Below, one piece after another: positions 8,371 to 17,569 of a stretch of DNA of 64,000 nucleotides. Under the pieces are notes generated by a model. The model searched no databases. It saw nothing but the letters and a program-made list of their open reading frames with translations, and had not been told where the DNA came from. The translations under genes and the position numbers were made by a program. The stretch is taken from positions 35,963 through 99,962 of the forward strand of contig DHVT01000019.1 in the NCBI GenBank assembly GCA_002412775.1. The letters are read 5' to 3'. How positions within the stretch are numbered: position 1 is the first letter of the stretch; each line of letters starts with the position of its first letter. This DNA comes from Firmicutes bacterium UBA5201 (lineage in GTDB: Bacteria > Bacillota > Clostridia > Peptostreptococcales > Acidaminobacteraceae).

Positions 8371-9930
8371 CTAAAGATCATTTAACCAGGCACGCAACAA
8401 TGTTGCTGCCGCTTCTGGATTGTTGTCGACAAACTTTTCAATGTGGTACTTGGGACTTCCTTTGTCTTCATGGAGCCCATCAATCTCTTCGAGACCGACT
8501 TTCTCCTCAACGGCTTTTTGACGCATCAGTTCAAGTGCCTCTGCTTCAGCTTTGGCTTTTCTTCTTCTGAGGATCAGAATAACGACGACTACTGCGACAA
8601 GTGTGATCAGGACGATGACCACCACTGCCCAAATCGGTATTCCAAACAGCATGCCTTCAGCACGCGCACCGGTATAGACATCATAAAACTCCATTGGATC
8701 CGGAAATTCCTGTACCATCACTCTGATATTTTGACGATCGGTACCTGCGGACATAGCAATAAGGTCCACCAACTCATTTTGGTGTTCAGCCGTCATTAGG
8801 CCATCCACCAACGCCTTGGAATTCAACAGCACGCCGATGGATAATGACTGGATGTCACCTTGTGACGTAACGATTTCTCTATAGATTTCATTCAATTCAT
8901 AATTTAATGTCTCACTTGCTTTCTCATATGATGAAGCCCCTTCATCACCTTCAGTGTAAGCTGTGGCATCTCCCGCATTGGCGTCGGTTCCCGGGACACC
9001 GACAGCACCAGTGCTGTTGATCACATTTTCAGTGATGGATGTGGCGCTTCTTACCATACCCGATATTTCACCCTCTATCGGAGGACTGAATATTCTTTGA
9101 GATTCCGATTGTTGGTCAAAATCCAAAACCACATTCGGTTTCACTTCCACGTTACCCGCACCATATAATTTTTCAAGAAAACTCGTCAAATCATATTGCA
9201 TCTGGCTTTGCACCTTGTATTGTAGGTCATACTGGGAACTGACATTGAAACTATCGCCTCGGTTGGGATTGTTGAGTTGAGTTCCTGAGGTATCCAGTAC
9301 TGTGACATTTTCCGGTGACAAATCCTTGACGGAACTCACGATCAAATTGACGATTCCGCTGACTTGCTCTTCACTCAAAGTGGTGCCGCGTTTCAATGAA
9401 AGTACTGCTGATGCTTTGGACTTGATCTCATCCTTTATGAAATAGTTGCTCTCTTTAGGAATCTGTAATATGACTGTGGCATCTTCAACAGCAGTCAGAG
9501 TCTCAATTGATCTTTCAACTGCTCCTGCGGTGGCTTGTATGATCATCTGTTCTCTTGTTTGAGATGTCATGGTGATGGATTCACTGCTGAACACATCATT
9601 CCAGCTGAAGTTGACCGCTTGCAAATCGACGGCGATTCCCATCCTTGCCCGCGATGCGTCCTTTTCTGGAACTGAAATCACAGAAGTGTTGGCATTGTCA
9701 CGCCAAACGATACCGAGATCATCAAGTCTTGTTGTGACAGACTGAGCATCGGCTGGTGTCAACCCCTGTGCAATGACCACGTATTCAGTTCTAGTCAAAA
9801 ATAGAATCCCAAACGTTAGAGCAATAATCAGCGCTCCTGAGCTCACATACAAAACTATTTTTCGATTGCGGTTCAGTCCGTTATAAAATTCAAGAAATCT
9901 ATCCTTGATCCTGTTGAGTAAATCTCTCAT
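8371..9930 (-). CDS. fliF: Flagellar M-ring protein FliF
   Basis: Forms the MS ring, the base on which the motor and export gate are built. The 519-aa protein has two membrane segments, near residues 24-45 and 430-455, enclosing the periplasmic-type YscJ/FliF ring-building domains (VIAQGLTPADAQSVTTRLDD, then the SSVKDLSPENVTVLDTSG motif). The C-terminal tail after the second membrane helix is acidic and would bind FliG, which is encoded next. A GAGGTG ribosome site precedes the ATG. Confidence 0.96.
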   Translation of the reverse strand: MRDLLNRIKDRFLEFYNGLNRNRKIVLYVSSGALIIALTFGILFLTRTEYVVIAQGLTPADAQSVTTRLDDLGIVWRDNANTSVISVPEKDASRARMGIAVDLQAVNFSWNDVFSSESITMTSQTREQMIIQATAGAVERSIETLTAVEDATVILQIPKESNYFIKDEIKSKASAVLSLKRGTTLSEEQVSGIVNLIVSSVKDLSPENVTVLDTSGTQLNNPNRGDSFNVSSQYDLQYKVQSQMQYDLTSFLEKLYGAGNVEVKPNVVLDFDQQSESQRIFSPPIEGEISGMVRSATSITENVINSTGAVGVPGTDANAGDATAYTEGDEGASSYEKASETLNYELNEIYREIVTSQGDIQSLSIGVLLNSKALVDGLMTAEHQNELVDLIAMSAGTDRQNIRVMVQEFPDPMEFYDVYTGARAEGMLFGIPIWAVVVIVLITLVAVVVVILILRRRKAKAEAEALELMRQKAVEEKVGLEEIDGLHEDKGSPKYHIEKFVDNNPEAAATLLRAWLNDL

Positions 9931-9957
9931 TAAAACACCTCATAATTTTGATGAATG

Positions 9958-10260
9958 TTACAGCTGAAGTCTCAAGATCTCATTATACGCCGACAGCAAC
10001 TTATTGGTGACCTCGACGGCCAGATTGATGGACAAATCCGCCTTCATTCCTGCGATGGTCACATCGTGGAGACTGTCTATCTCGCCAAGCATAAACGCGT
10101 TTCCCATATTTTGCGAATGAATTTGATCGTCATTCACGCGATCAAGCGCATTGGTGAGCAGTTCTGAAAAATCCACTTTATTGGATTCAAGTGCCTTATT
10201 CACTTCCATCAACTTGTTTCCAGTAATGGAAAGATTATTTTGTATACCATTTATAGCCAT
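9958..10260 (-). CDS. fliE: Flagellar hook-basal body protein FliE
   Basis: Rod adapter between the MS ring and the proximal rod. The 100-aa product has the conserved C-terminal helices (DFSELLTNALDRVNDDQ, then VEVTNKLLSAYNEILRLQL), no signal peptide and normal length. It lies between flgC and fliF with a GAGGTGA ribosome site, exactly as in the B. subtilis operon. Confidence 0.94.
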   Translation of the reverse strand: MAINGIQNNLSITGNKLMEVNKALESNKVDFSELLTNALDRVNDDQIHSQNMGNAFMLGEIDSLHDVTIAGMKADLSINLAVEVTNKLLSAYNEILRLQL

Positions 10261-10285
10261 TGGATCACCTCATTGTTTTAATGGA

Positions 10286-10726
10286 TTACTTCCCGATTTC
10301 AAGTGCTTTCATAGCCATCGCTTTAGTTGTGTTGACAGAAGTTATGTTGGCCTCGTACGCACGGGATGCTGAGATCAGGTTGATCATCTCATTGACGATC
10401 TCAACATTGGGAAGACTGACATAACCTTCTGAATCCGCATCGGGATGATCAGGATTGTATTCTTTTTTGAACGGTGACATATCTTCAGTGATTCCTGCGA
10501 CTTCCACCCCTTGTCCAAGTGTTTGAAGACCTTTTGCATTATTGAGCATCTGCTCGAAAGTGCTTGCCTCCTGAGCTCTGAAAACAGCAACCTTTCTACG
10601 ATAAGGGGTTCCGCTTGGAGTTCTGGTGGTATTGGCGTTGGCGATGTTCTCTGAAATCAGATCCATTCTAAGACGTTCAGCTGTCAAACCTGATGCGCTT
10701 ATATTTATCGAATTGAAAAAACTCAT
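10286..10726 (-). CDS. flgC: Flagellar basal-body rod protein FlgC
   Basis: Proximal rod subunit. The N-terminus MSFFNSINISASGLTAER, the SENIANANTT motif and the C-terminal helix with NMI-type residues (NVEIVNEMINLISASRAYEANI) are all diagnostic of FlgC. 146 aa is the normal length. Preceded by a GGAGGTC ribosome site and 14 bp after flgB. Confidence 0.96.
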   Translation of the reverse strand: MSFFNSINISASGLTAERLRMDLISENIANANTTRTPSGTPYRRKVAVFRAQEASTFEQMLNNAKGLQTLGQGVEVAGITEDMSPFKKEYNPDHPDADSEGYVSLPNVEIVNEMINLISASRAYEANITSVNTTKAMAMKALEIGK

Positions 10727-10740
10727 AACTGACCTCCGGA

Positions 10741-11139
10741 TTACTTATTGATATTGAATACCGACTTGAGTCGACTGTATTGACCGTTTATTGATGAAAC
10801 CAATGCATTGTAGTAAAGCGTATTTTTTGCCATCTCGGCATTTTCGACATCAATGTCGACATTATTGTCATCCACACGGTAACTTGTGTTTTTTATGGTC
10901 TCTACTTTGATTTCACCAGGATGAGAAGGGTCCATATGCCCCTTGTCGGTTAGAGTCATTTTAACTGAATTGCTTTTATTGAGTTCACTTCTTAGAACTT
11001 CCTCGAAATTGACGGTTTGTCTTTTATAACCTGGTGTGTTCACATTCGCGATGTTGTTGGCGATAGTATTGTTTTTCTGCCAGGAACCATCGAGCGCTTT
11101 ATTGATGAGATCAATACGTTCAAAAGATCTGCCTAACAT
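10741..11139 (-). CDS. flgB: Flagellar basal-body rod protein FlgB
   Basis: First gene of the flagellar operon and most proximal rod subunit. About 132 aa with the FlgB motifs IANNIANVNTPGYKRQ near residue 30 and a C-terminal helix (AEMAKNTLYYNALVSSINGQ). A TTG five codons upstream is open, but GGGAGGTG lies 7 bp before the ATG at 11139, so this start is chosen. The 200 bp upstream holds the codY terminator hairpin and a candidate sigma-A promoter. Confidence 0.95.
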   Translation of the reverse strand: MLGRSFERIDLINKALDGSWQKNNTIANNIANVNTPGYKRQTVNFEEVLRSELNKSNSVKMTLTDKGHMDPSHPGEIKVETIKNTSYRVDDNNVDIDVENAEMAKNTLYYNALVSSINGQYSRLKSVFNINK

Positions 11140-11264
11140 GGATTCACCTCCCAAGTGATATATGCATACTCATTTATCGGTAAAAAACAGATTTAAGTTT
11201 AATCTTCGTATATTCGGTTCGATACTACTATATATACCTTTGTTAAAATTATTTTATCCTATAT

Positions 11265-11293
11265 ATTGTATAAAATAAAGAGTTTTTAGTAAA
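11265..11293 (-). promoter_or_regulatory. Candidate sigma-A promoter of the flagellar operon
   Basis: On the minus strand a -35-like TTTACT (11293-11288) is separated by 17 bp from a -10 TACAAT (11270-11265). It lies just downstream of the codY hairpin and about 125 bp upstream of flgB. The long AT-rich leader leaves room for other signals. The match to the -35 consensus is only 4 of 6. Confidence 0.4.
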
Positions 11294-11300
11294 TAAGCTA

Positions 11301-11337
11301 AAAGTCCCACTCTATAAATAATATAAAGTGGGACTTT
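11301..11337 (-). terminator. Hairpin terminator after codY
   Basis: Perfect 11-bp stem AAAGTCCCACT/AGTGGGACTTT with a 15-nt loop, starting 7 bp after the codY stop. On the minus strand it ends in only four T residues, so it may be leaky; read-through into the flagellar operon is possible. Confidence 0.6.
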
Positions 11338-11343
11338 ATGGGT

Positions 11344-12120
11344 TTATTGTTTGATTTTTTCCAATTCTTCAGTCAATTTGTCATTGAGGACTTTGATATA
11401 TGTGCCTTTCATTCCTAATGAACGCGTTTCGATGACGCCTGCACTTTCAAATTTTCTAAGTGCGTTGACAATTACCGAACGGGTTATGCCCGCCTTGTCG
11501 GCAATCTTGCTGGCGACCAAAAGACCTTCTTCGCCATTGAGTTCTGAGAATATATTGATGATCGCTTCAAATTCAGAATATGAAAGAGTGCTGATCGCCA
11601 TTTGTACGATGGCCTTGTTTCTGACGATTTCTTCGTGCTCATCGCTTTTGGCTCTGATAATTTCAAGACCGATTATTGTTGCCGCATATTCAGCCAAAAT
11701 CAAATCTTCCTCAAGGTAAATCTTGTCTCTTCTGGCGATAATGAATGTTCCCAATCTTTGTGCGTTGCCTATTACCGGAACAATAGTCGCAAACTTTGAG
11801 AAACTTCCGATATCATCTTTGAATAGTCCGAGCAACTCACTGTCAGTGACATTGAATTTGGTCTCATTGATTTGAAGCAATTTTTCCTGTTCTTCAACAT
11901 CGTAAAACTGCTCTTCACCAGCCGTGTTGACAACAGCACTATCTTCCTCATCGATCAGACTGACACCGAGTATTTTGCCTCTCTTGCTGACGACGTATAC
12001 ATTAGAGTCCAAAATTCCCATCATGGTATGGCACAAATCTTTGAACGATAATTGTGTTGCCCCTGATGTTTGAAGAATGCGATTCAACTTTCGCATTTTT
12101 ATCAATATATTGCTTTCCAA
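11344..12120 (-). CDS. codY: GTP-sensing transcriptional repressor CodY
   Basis: Global regulator that senses GTP and branched-chain amino acids and represses nutrient-starvation genes. The 258-aa protein has the N-terminal GAF-like ligand domain (ILDSNVYVVSKRGKILGVS near residue 38) and the C-terminal winged helix with the near-invariant DNA-reading segment RSVIVNALRKFESAGVIETR (about 215-235). The start is a TTG 8 bp after AGGAGG; this gives an N-terminus that lines up with other CodY proteins, whereas the next ATG would cut into the first helix. Last gene of the comM-dprA-topA-codY unit; hslVU, xerC and trmFO, present here in B. subtilis, are missing. Confidence 0.95.
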   Translation of the reverse strand: MESNILIKMRKLNRILQTSGATQLSFKDLCHTMMGILDSNVYVVSKRGKILGVSLIDEEDSAVVNTAGEEQFYDVEEQEKLLQINETKFNVTDSELLGLFKDDIGSFSKFATIVPVIGNAQRLGTFIIARRDKIYLEEDLILAEYAATIIGLEIIRAKSDEHEEIVRNKAIVQMAISTLSYSEFEAIINIFSELNGEEGLLVASKIADKAGITRSVIVNALRKFESAGVIETRSLGMKGTYIKVLNDKLTEELEKIKQ

Positions 12121-12136
12121 TTCTTATTCCTCCTAA

Positions 12137-14194
12137 TTATTCCTTATAATCACACGATGCGTTATGACATTTGATTGTGGTGCCTTTTTTTGTGGTCTTT
12201 TGTGTCAAAATATCACCACATTTTGGACATTTTCTATCTATGGGCATATCCCAAGAAACAAAAGTACAATTTGGAAATTCCGAACATCCGTAAAAAACTT
12301 TAAGTTTTTTGGATTTTCTTTCAACAATTTCACCGTCTTCACATGAAGGGCATGCCAATCCCAATTTTTTAAGGATCGGTTTGGTGTTGTTGCATTCTGG
12401 GTAATTCGAACATGCCAGGAATTTCCCGTATCTTCCATGTCGGATGAGCATCATATTGCCGCATTTTTCGCATGGAATATCGGTTTCTTCTGTCAAATCC
12501 ACTTTTTCTATAGCTTGATCGGCCTTTTCAATCATATCGACAAAAGGTTTATAGAAATCGCGTATAGTGTTTTTCCAAGCTTCTTCGCCTTCTTCAATGG
12601 CATCAAACCTTTTTTCCATACCCGCTGTGAAATCCACATCGACAATTGTATTGAAATAATCATTCATGATCTCGTCGATGATGAAACCCAGTTCAGTCGG
12701 TTTCAGGCTCTTTTTTTCCTTCTCCACATAACCTCTGCTGAGAATTGTGGAAATTGTAGGAGCATACGTACTCGGTCTACCGATTCCCAGATCTTCCATC
12801 TCTTTGACGAGAGAAGCCTCCGTGAAACGTGCTGGTGGCTGTGTGAAATGCTGTGATGGTAAGAACTTGAGTACTTTAAGGATGTCTCCTTCCATAACTT
12901 CAGGAATGATCTTATCCGCTTGCTTTGATGCACTATATATTTTAAGGAATCCCTCAAACATTAACTTACTACCCGATGCTTTGAAAAGATAATCACCAAT
13001 CTTCACTTCCATGCCATAACTTTCAAATTCGGCACTTTGCATCTGACTGGCTACTGCTCTCGACCAGATCATCTCATACAGTTTCAGCTGGTCTTTGGAT
13101 AAAGCGGTTTCCACCTCTTCTGGGCTGAGTTCAACATAAGTTGGACGAATCGCTTCGTGGGCGTCTTGAGAATTTTTGACTGACTTTTGTTTTTTGTCGT
13201 CAAGACCAAGCCATTCAGCACCTAGTGTTTCCAATATATATGTTCTAATACTTTCTTTGGCGACTTCACTGATTCTTGTTGAATCTGTACGCATATACGT
13301 AATCAGACCCACAGTCCCTCTGCCCTTGATGGCAATACCTTCATAAAGTTGCTGCGCAAGCATCATGGTCTTTTTGGTCGTAAAACCAAAGCGATTGGAT
13401 GCTTCCTGTTGTAAAGAGCTCGTTATAAAAGGTGCGGAAGGGTGACGAAATTTTTTCTTTTTCTCGACACTGGTGACAATACCTTCTTTTTTATCCACGT
13501 TTTTTATGATGACATCCACAGCTTGTTCATTATCAAGAGCGATTTTTCCATCTTCATTGCCATGAAATTCAAGATCGATCCGTGATTTTTCTTTCTTCAT
13601 CTCGGATTGAGCCTCAATCTTCCAATATTCTTTGGGATCAAAAGCCAATATTTGTCGTTCGCGGTCACAGACCAGTTTGGTCGCGACAGATTGTACGCGT
13701 CCTGCACTGAGTCCTTTTTTTACTTTTCTCCAGAGAATCGGGCTTATGGAATATCCCACCAACCTATCCAGGACCCGTCTAGCCTGTTGGGCGTCGACCA
13801 GTTGGACATCGATCGGTCTTGGAGTCTTGATCGCAGCCTTTATGGCATCTTTAGTGATTTCATGAAACAATACTCTGCAAGGCGTTTCGACATCGACACC
13901 TAAAATATAGGCAAGGTGCCAGGCAATCGCCTCACCTTCACGGTCAGGGTCAGTTGCGAGAAAAATCTTATCCGCTTTTTTCGCAGCAGATCTGAGTGAT
14001 TTGATCAAATCACCCTTTCCTCTGATATTGATGTATTTAGGTTCAAAATCATTTTCAATATCGACACCCATTGTGCTTTTCGGCAAGTCACGGATGTGTC
14101 CAATGGATGCGACGACTTTGTAATTTTTCCCTAAAAATTTTTCTATGGTTTTCGCCTTTGCAGGTGATTCGACAATAACAAGTTGATATGACAT
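12137..14194 (-). CDS. topA: DNA topoisomerase I
   Basis: Type IA topoisomerase that relaxes negative supercoils. In 685 aa: a Toprim domain (VIVESPAKAKTIEKFLG, then DPDREGEAIAWHL near residue 112), the catalytic tyrosine in GLITYMRTDSTR near residue 300, and three C-terminal Cys4 zinc ribbons (CEKCGNMM..CSNYPEC, CPSCEDG..CSEFPNC, CPKCGD..CHNASC). Length and domain order are normal for Firmicutes. A GGAG ribosome site precedes the ATG. Confidence 0.98.
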   Translation of the reverse strand: MSYQLVIVESPAKAKTIEKFLGKNYKVVASIGHIRDLPKSTMGVDIENDFEPKYINIRGKGDLIKSLRSAAKKADKIFLATDPDREGEAIAWHLAYILGVDVETPCRVLFHEITKDAIKAAIKTPRPIDVQLVDAQQARRVLDRLVGYSISPILWRKVKKGLSAGRVQSVATKLVCDRERQILAFDPKEYWKIEAQSEMKKEKSRIDLEFHGNEDGKIALDNEQAVDVIIKNVDKKEGIVTSVEKKKKFRHPSAPFITSSLQQEASNRFGFTTKKTMMLAQQLYEGIAIKGRGTVGLITYMRTDSTRISEVAKESIRTYILETLGAEWLGLDDKKQKSVKNSQDAHEAIRPTYVELSPEEVETALSKDQLKLYEMIWSRAVASQMQSAEFESYGMEVKIGDYLFKASGSKLMFEGFLKIYSASKQADKIIPEVMEGDILKVLKFLPSQHFTQPPARFTEASLVKEMEDLGIGRPSTYAPTISTILSRGYVEKEKKSLKPTELGFIIDEIMNDYFNTIVDVDFTAGMEKRFDAIEEGEEAWKNTIRDFYKPFVDMIEKADQAIEKVDLTEETDIPCEKCGNMMLIRHGRYGKFLACSNYPECNNTKPILKKLGLACPSCEDGEIVERKSKKLKVFYGCSEFPNCTFVSWDMPIDRKCPKCGDILTQKTTKKGTTIKCHNASCDYKE

Positions 14195-14277
14195 TTTGCA
14201 TCTCCAAACTAAAATTTTGTAGTCTTCAAGTGTACCTAATAAATTTATAGAGTTTTGTCATACTTGTCAAGCCTTTT

Positions 14278-15378
14278 TTACATAACCTCAATTTCAGTCA
14301 ACGACGCGAAATCGCACAACTCCTCAAGAATCAACTCGTTTATCGCTGAAATAATTTCTGAATATTCCAACATCATTTCATCGCAGATTCGATTGATTTC
14401 CATCTTCCTGCATTTGGATATGATATTCATAACCTCCATTGCCACTGGACTTAAATTTGAAAAATCCTTCTTGATTATGCTCTTGTCAATAGTTTCCATG
14501 CCCAATTCAAGCAAAACGTCCTCAAAATCGATCAATGGCAACGCACCATCATAAATCAATTTATTGGTGCCTCTGGACAATTCTGAATATATACTGCCGG
14601 GCAATGCAAAAATCGTCTTGCCTTGATTCAAACCATGCATTGCAGTTGTAAGTGTTCCACTGGCCTCAGCCGCTTCAATGATCACAACTATGTCTGAAAT
14701 GGCACTGATCAATCTGTTTCTGAGAGGAAATTCATACGGCTTTGGTGCTTCGTCAAATGCCTTTTCCGATAAGATCAAACCATTGTTCTGAATGATCTCA
14801 TGATAAATGGAAGCATTTGTGCGTGGGTAGGCACGATTCACTCCGGATGCCATGACCGCTATTGTGTTGCCTTTCATATCAAGTGCCGCCCTATGGGCGA
14901 TAGCGTCAATTCCAAGTGCCAAACCGCTGACAACGGTGACACCACGCGCCGCCAGGAACTTGGACAGTTCAGAGGCTACCTTTCGACCGTAGGAAGTTGG
15001 TCTTCTGCTTCCGACAATAGCAACTCTCTGTCCGGATGACACCAAGGATCTGTTGCCTTTTGAATACAGGATTTCCGGAGAATGATCCATGTTTCTTAAC
15101 GCATCAGAATAATAGATGCTCCTTGGGGTTATGTAATCGGTATCATACGCTTTCAGTTTGGACATAAAGACATTATACTGATCCAGATAACTAAAATTGG
15201 ATGTTCCAAACGGCAAATTTATTTTTCCTTCTATATTAAATGTTTTGGATTCCACAGAAACCGTTTCCCATCGGATATGTTCCATATTTTTAAAGTAATC
15301 AATGATTTGCTTCTGTGATTTGGAATCCAGCCTACACCATTCTCTTAGACATTTCAAATTGAATATATAACGGTCCAT
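14278..15378 (-). CDS. dprA: DNA-processing protein DprA (Smf)
   Basis: Loads RecA on single-stranded DNA taken up during transformation. The Rossmann-like domain is clear: VAIVGSRRPTSYGRKVASEL near residue 120, SGLALGIDAIAHRAAL, MASGVNRAYPRTN, and FPLRNRLISAIS, with a C-terminal winged-helix-like tail. 366 aa, standard length. It sits in the conserved dprA-topA order and follows comM by 7 bp, consistent with a joint role in DNA uptake or processing. Confidence 0.96.
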   Translation of the reverse strand: MDRYIFNLKCLREWCRLDSKSQKQIIDYFKNMEHIRWETVSVESKTFNIEGKINLPFGTSNFSYLDQYNVFMSKLKAYDTDYITPRSIYYSDALRNMDHSPEILYSKGNRSLVSSGQRVAIVGSRRPTSYGRKVASELSKFLAARGVTVVSGLALGIDAIAHRAALDMKGNTIAVMASGVNRAYPRTNASIYHEIIQNNGLILSEKAFDEAPKPYEFPLRNRLISAISDIVVIIEAAEASGTLTTAMHGLNQGKTIFALPGSIYSELSRGTNKLIYDGALPLIDFEDVLLELGMETIDKSIIKKDFSNLSPVAMEVMNIISKCRKMEINRICDEMMLEYSEIISAINELILEELCDFASLTEIEVM

Positions 15379-15385
15379 ACGCCTC

Positions 15386-16858
15386 CTACAAATTATGTTT
15401 GAGTCGATGAAAGCCTTGATAGGCTATAGCTTCGCTCAAACATTTTCGATTGATGGTTTCCATCCCTTCCAACAGCGCGATGGATCTGGCAATCTCAAAG
15501 AGCTTGGAATGCCCTCTCATGGAAAGCTTCCCCGAATTGTAATACCTCATTAGATTGGCGTTTGTCTCACCATCCATTTCAATTTCAGTACCTTGGGATT
15601 CCAAATGTCGCTTAAACTCCAAAGCCTTGTTGATTCTTTCCGAAATCCCGGCGGAATTGTAACTTCTGTTTTTCTCTGAGACCTCTTTTAGTTCGACCCG
15701 ATCCATGAGGACCAACATGTCAAACCGATCCAATATAGCCCCGGAAAGTTTGTTCAAATAGCGTTTGATCTCAAAATCGTTGCATGTGCAATCAAGATCT
15801 TTGGCCATATGGTTGCCACAAGGGCATGGGTTCATAGTCGCAATCAACTGAAAGTCACAAGGGAATTCAACCGATTGATGATTCCTCGTGAGCAGTACGG
15901 ATCTGTTGGAGATCGGTTCTCGCAGGGATTGAAGCACCTCATTCTTAAATTCGAGAATCTCATCTAGGAAAAGAACGCCATTGTGTGCCCTGGTCACTAT
16001 GCCAGGGATCAAAGCGTTTGTTCCACCAATCATTGACGCTCTTGTGATGGAATGATGTGGTGCGTGAAATGGTCTTTCCTGCGCAGTGGTCCTTTCGCCA
16101 AGCAAGCTGTATACTTTTGCACTTTCCAAGTGTTTTTCACTGCTGAGGGGTGGCAACACAGTACGGAGCCGTTCTGCGATCATTGTCTTTCCACAACCGG
16201 GTGGTCCAACCAAAAGAAGGTTGTGGTTGCCTACGGCTGAAATCTCAATTGCCCTGATGGCAAGATTTTGTCCTATGACCTCATCAAAGTCCATCTTATG
16301 ACGCACGGGCTGATCGACCATGACATCATCAACCGACGACACTTCCATTTCTCCATATTCCACAGCTTTCACAAGAGCGTTTAAATCGTCGTATGCAAAG
16401 ACTTCAATATTTTTCATGCCACTGACTTCATGAAGATTTTGAATTGGCATGACAATCTGATGGATTCCATCTTCTACAAAACCTTCAACCAGACTCAGTA
16501 CTCCCGTGACTGGTCTTATTCTCCCTTCAAGAGACAGTTCTCCGATGAAGCCTATCTCCTGTAGATCCACCTTGGGCTCCATGAGACAGCACATGATTCC
16601 CATTGCAATGGGCAGATCCAGGTGGGCGCCTTCCTTTTTGATGTGTGCTGGAAACATGTTTTGGGTAATTCTGTCATCCGGAAAACGAATTCCGGATTCT
16701 TTCAGTGCTGATTTTACCCTGTCTTTTGATTCTCTGATCACTTGACTTGGGAGCCCAACAATCACATGATACGGCATTCCTCTGGATATTTGCGTTTCAA
16801 TCTCGATAACTGAGCCCTTAAGACCAACCACAACCGCTGACTTTATTTTGCTGTACAT
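15386..16858 (-). CDS. comM: ComM/YifB family Mg-chelatase-like AAA+ ATPase
   Basis: AAA+ helicase of the ComM family, which in naturally competent bacteria promotes branch migration during recombination of incoming DNA. 490 aa: an N-terminal ChlI/Lon-like domain, Walker A VGPPGCGKTMIAERL near residue 217, Walker B GVLFLDEILEF near 297, a Cys-rich patch MNPCPCGNHM..CTC near 345-365, and a C-terminal Mg_chelatase_C region. First gene of the unit, behind a near-consensus promoter. Whether the organism is competent cannot be told from this window. Confidence 0.94.
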   Translation of the reverse strand: MYSKIKSAVVVGLKGSVIEIETQISRGMPYHVIVGLPSQVIRESKDRVKSALKESGIRFPDDRITQNMFPAHIKKEGAHLDLPIAMGIMCCLMEPKVDLQEIGFIGELSLEGRIRPVTGVLSLVEGFVEDGIHQIVMPIQNLHEVSGMKNIEVFAYDDLNALVKAVEYGEMEVSSVDDVMVDQPVRHKMDFDEVIGQNLAIRAIEISAVGNHNLLLVGPPGCGKTMIAERLRTVLPPLSSEKHLESAKVYSLLGERTTAQERPFHAPHHSITRASMIGGTNALIPGIVTRAHNGVLFLDEILEFKNEVLQSLREPISNRSVLLTRNHQSVEFPCDFQLIATMNPCPCGNHMAKDLDCTCNDFEIKRYLNKLSGAILDRFDMLVLMDRVELKEVSEKNRSYNSAGISERINKALEFKRHLESQGTEIEMDGETNANLMRYYNSGKLSMRGHSKLFEIARSIALLEGMETINRKCLSEAIAYQGFHRLKHNL

Positions 16859-16883
16859 ATAACCTCCATTTACATTTGTTTAT

Positions 16884-16912
16884 ATTTTATACATATTATG
16901 GAAGTTTGTCAA
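16884..16912 (-). promoter_or_regulatory. Sigma-A promoter of comM-dprA-topA-codY
   Basis: Consensus -35 TTGACA (16912-16907), 17-bp spacer, -10 TAAAAT (16889-16884; 5 of 6). The start codon of comM lies 26 bp downstream of the -10 box, with a GGAGG site between. Confidence 0.75.
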
Positions 16913-16929
16913 AAAAAATATATTCCATT

Positions 16930-17283
16930 TCATTCAAAAATATTTTCAATGAAATCGAATTCAATATGACTCTCTGTTGCGGTGACCCCCAAATAGGAAA
17001 TCTTGAATGGCACATACCGTTTGGTCATGGTTTTCAGATAATGAGCCGCTGATGCTTTCATACTTTGCTTCTTTTTGTGGGTCACAGCTTCCCTTGCGGT
17101 TCCAAATGTTGCTGTTCTTCTGAATTTGACCTCGATGAAATACAACGTGCCGTCCTTTGACCCGATCAGGTCAATTTCACCGTAGGGCGTGTAATGGTTT
17201 TGCGTCTCAATGACAAAACCATTTGCAATGAGATGATTTTGTGCAAGTTGTTCACCTTGATTTCCTATCTTTCTTTTATTCAC
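16930..17283 (-). CDS. yraN: YraN family (UPF0102) endonuclease-like protein
   Basis: Small protein with a PD-(D/E)XK nuclease-like fold. Visible motifs: KRKIGNQGEQLAQNHL at the N-terminus, GEIDLIG near residue 41 and IEVKFRR near 53, which give the D...ExK catalytic pattern. The reading frame stays open further upstream, but family members begin with (M)NKRKIG, so the GTG at 17283 is taken; this gives 117 aa, the normal length. The start lies 8 bp after ylqH. Its function in the cell is unknown. Confidence 0.9.
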   Translation of the reverse strand: MNKRKIGNQGEQLAQNHLIANGFVIETQNHYTPYGEIDLIGSKDGTLYFIEVKFRRTATFGTAREAVTHKKKQSMKASAAHYLKTMTKRYVPFKISYLGVTATESHIEFDFIENIFE

Positions 17284-17290
17284 GATCCCC

Positions 17291-17560
17291 TCACTTTTTC
17301 TTGTTATCGATTTGACTGATGAATATAAGGACTTCAGCGACCACTTCGTACATCTCATACGGTATTTGTTCACCGATTTGAAGATTTGAAAGTTGCGCGC
17401 TCAATTTTTCATCCACATAAACGGGAATATCGTTTTCTTTGGCCCGATTGATGATATTCTCAGCGATCAATCCAAACCCCTTTGCGACAACTTGAGGTGC
17501 GATGTCGCTTTCCGGATTGAATTTTAGTGCAGTCGCAAGTTTTTTCTTGTTGTTGCTCAT
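17291..17560 (-). CDS. ylqH: YlqH: free-standing FlhB C-terminal-domain homologue
   Basis: 89-aa protein matching the cytoplasmic C-terminal domain of FlhB after the autocleavage site: ATALKFNPESDIAPQVVAKG, ENIINRAKENDIPV and IGEQIPYEMYEVVAEVL. The NPTH autocleavage motif itself is absent, and there is no membrane part. AGAGG lies 5 bp before the ATG at 17560; a GTG two codons upstream is less likely. Encoded right after the FliK-like YlqG, as in B. subtilis. In Helicobacter, a similar free FlhB-C homologue can stand in for the FlhB C-terminal domain; a modulating role in export switching is inferred here. Confidence 0.88.
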   Translation of the reverse strand: MSNNKKKLATALKFNPESDIAPQVVAKGFGLIAENIINRAKENDIPVYVDEKLSAQLSNLQIGEQIPYEMYEVVAEVLIFISQIDNKKK

Positions 17561-17569
17561 AAGCACCTC

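Noticed and set aside
11210..11265. Possible CodY-box-like AT-rich sequence before flgB
   Set aside because: Only a loose partial match to the AATTTTCWGAAAATT consensus in an AT-rich leader; not convincing.
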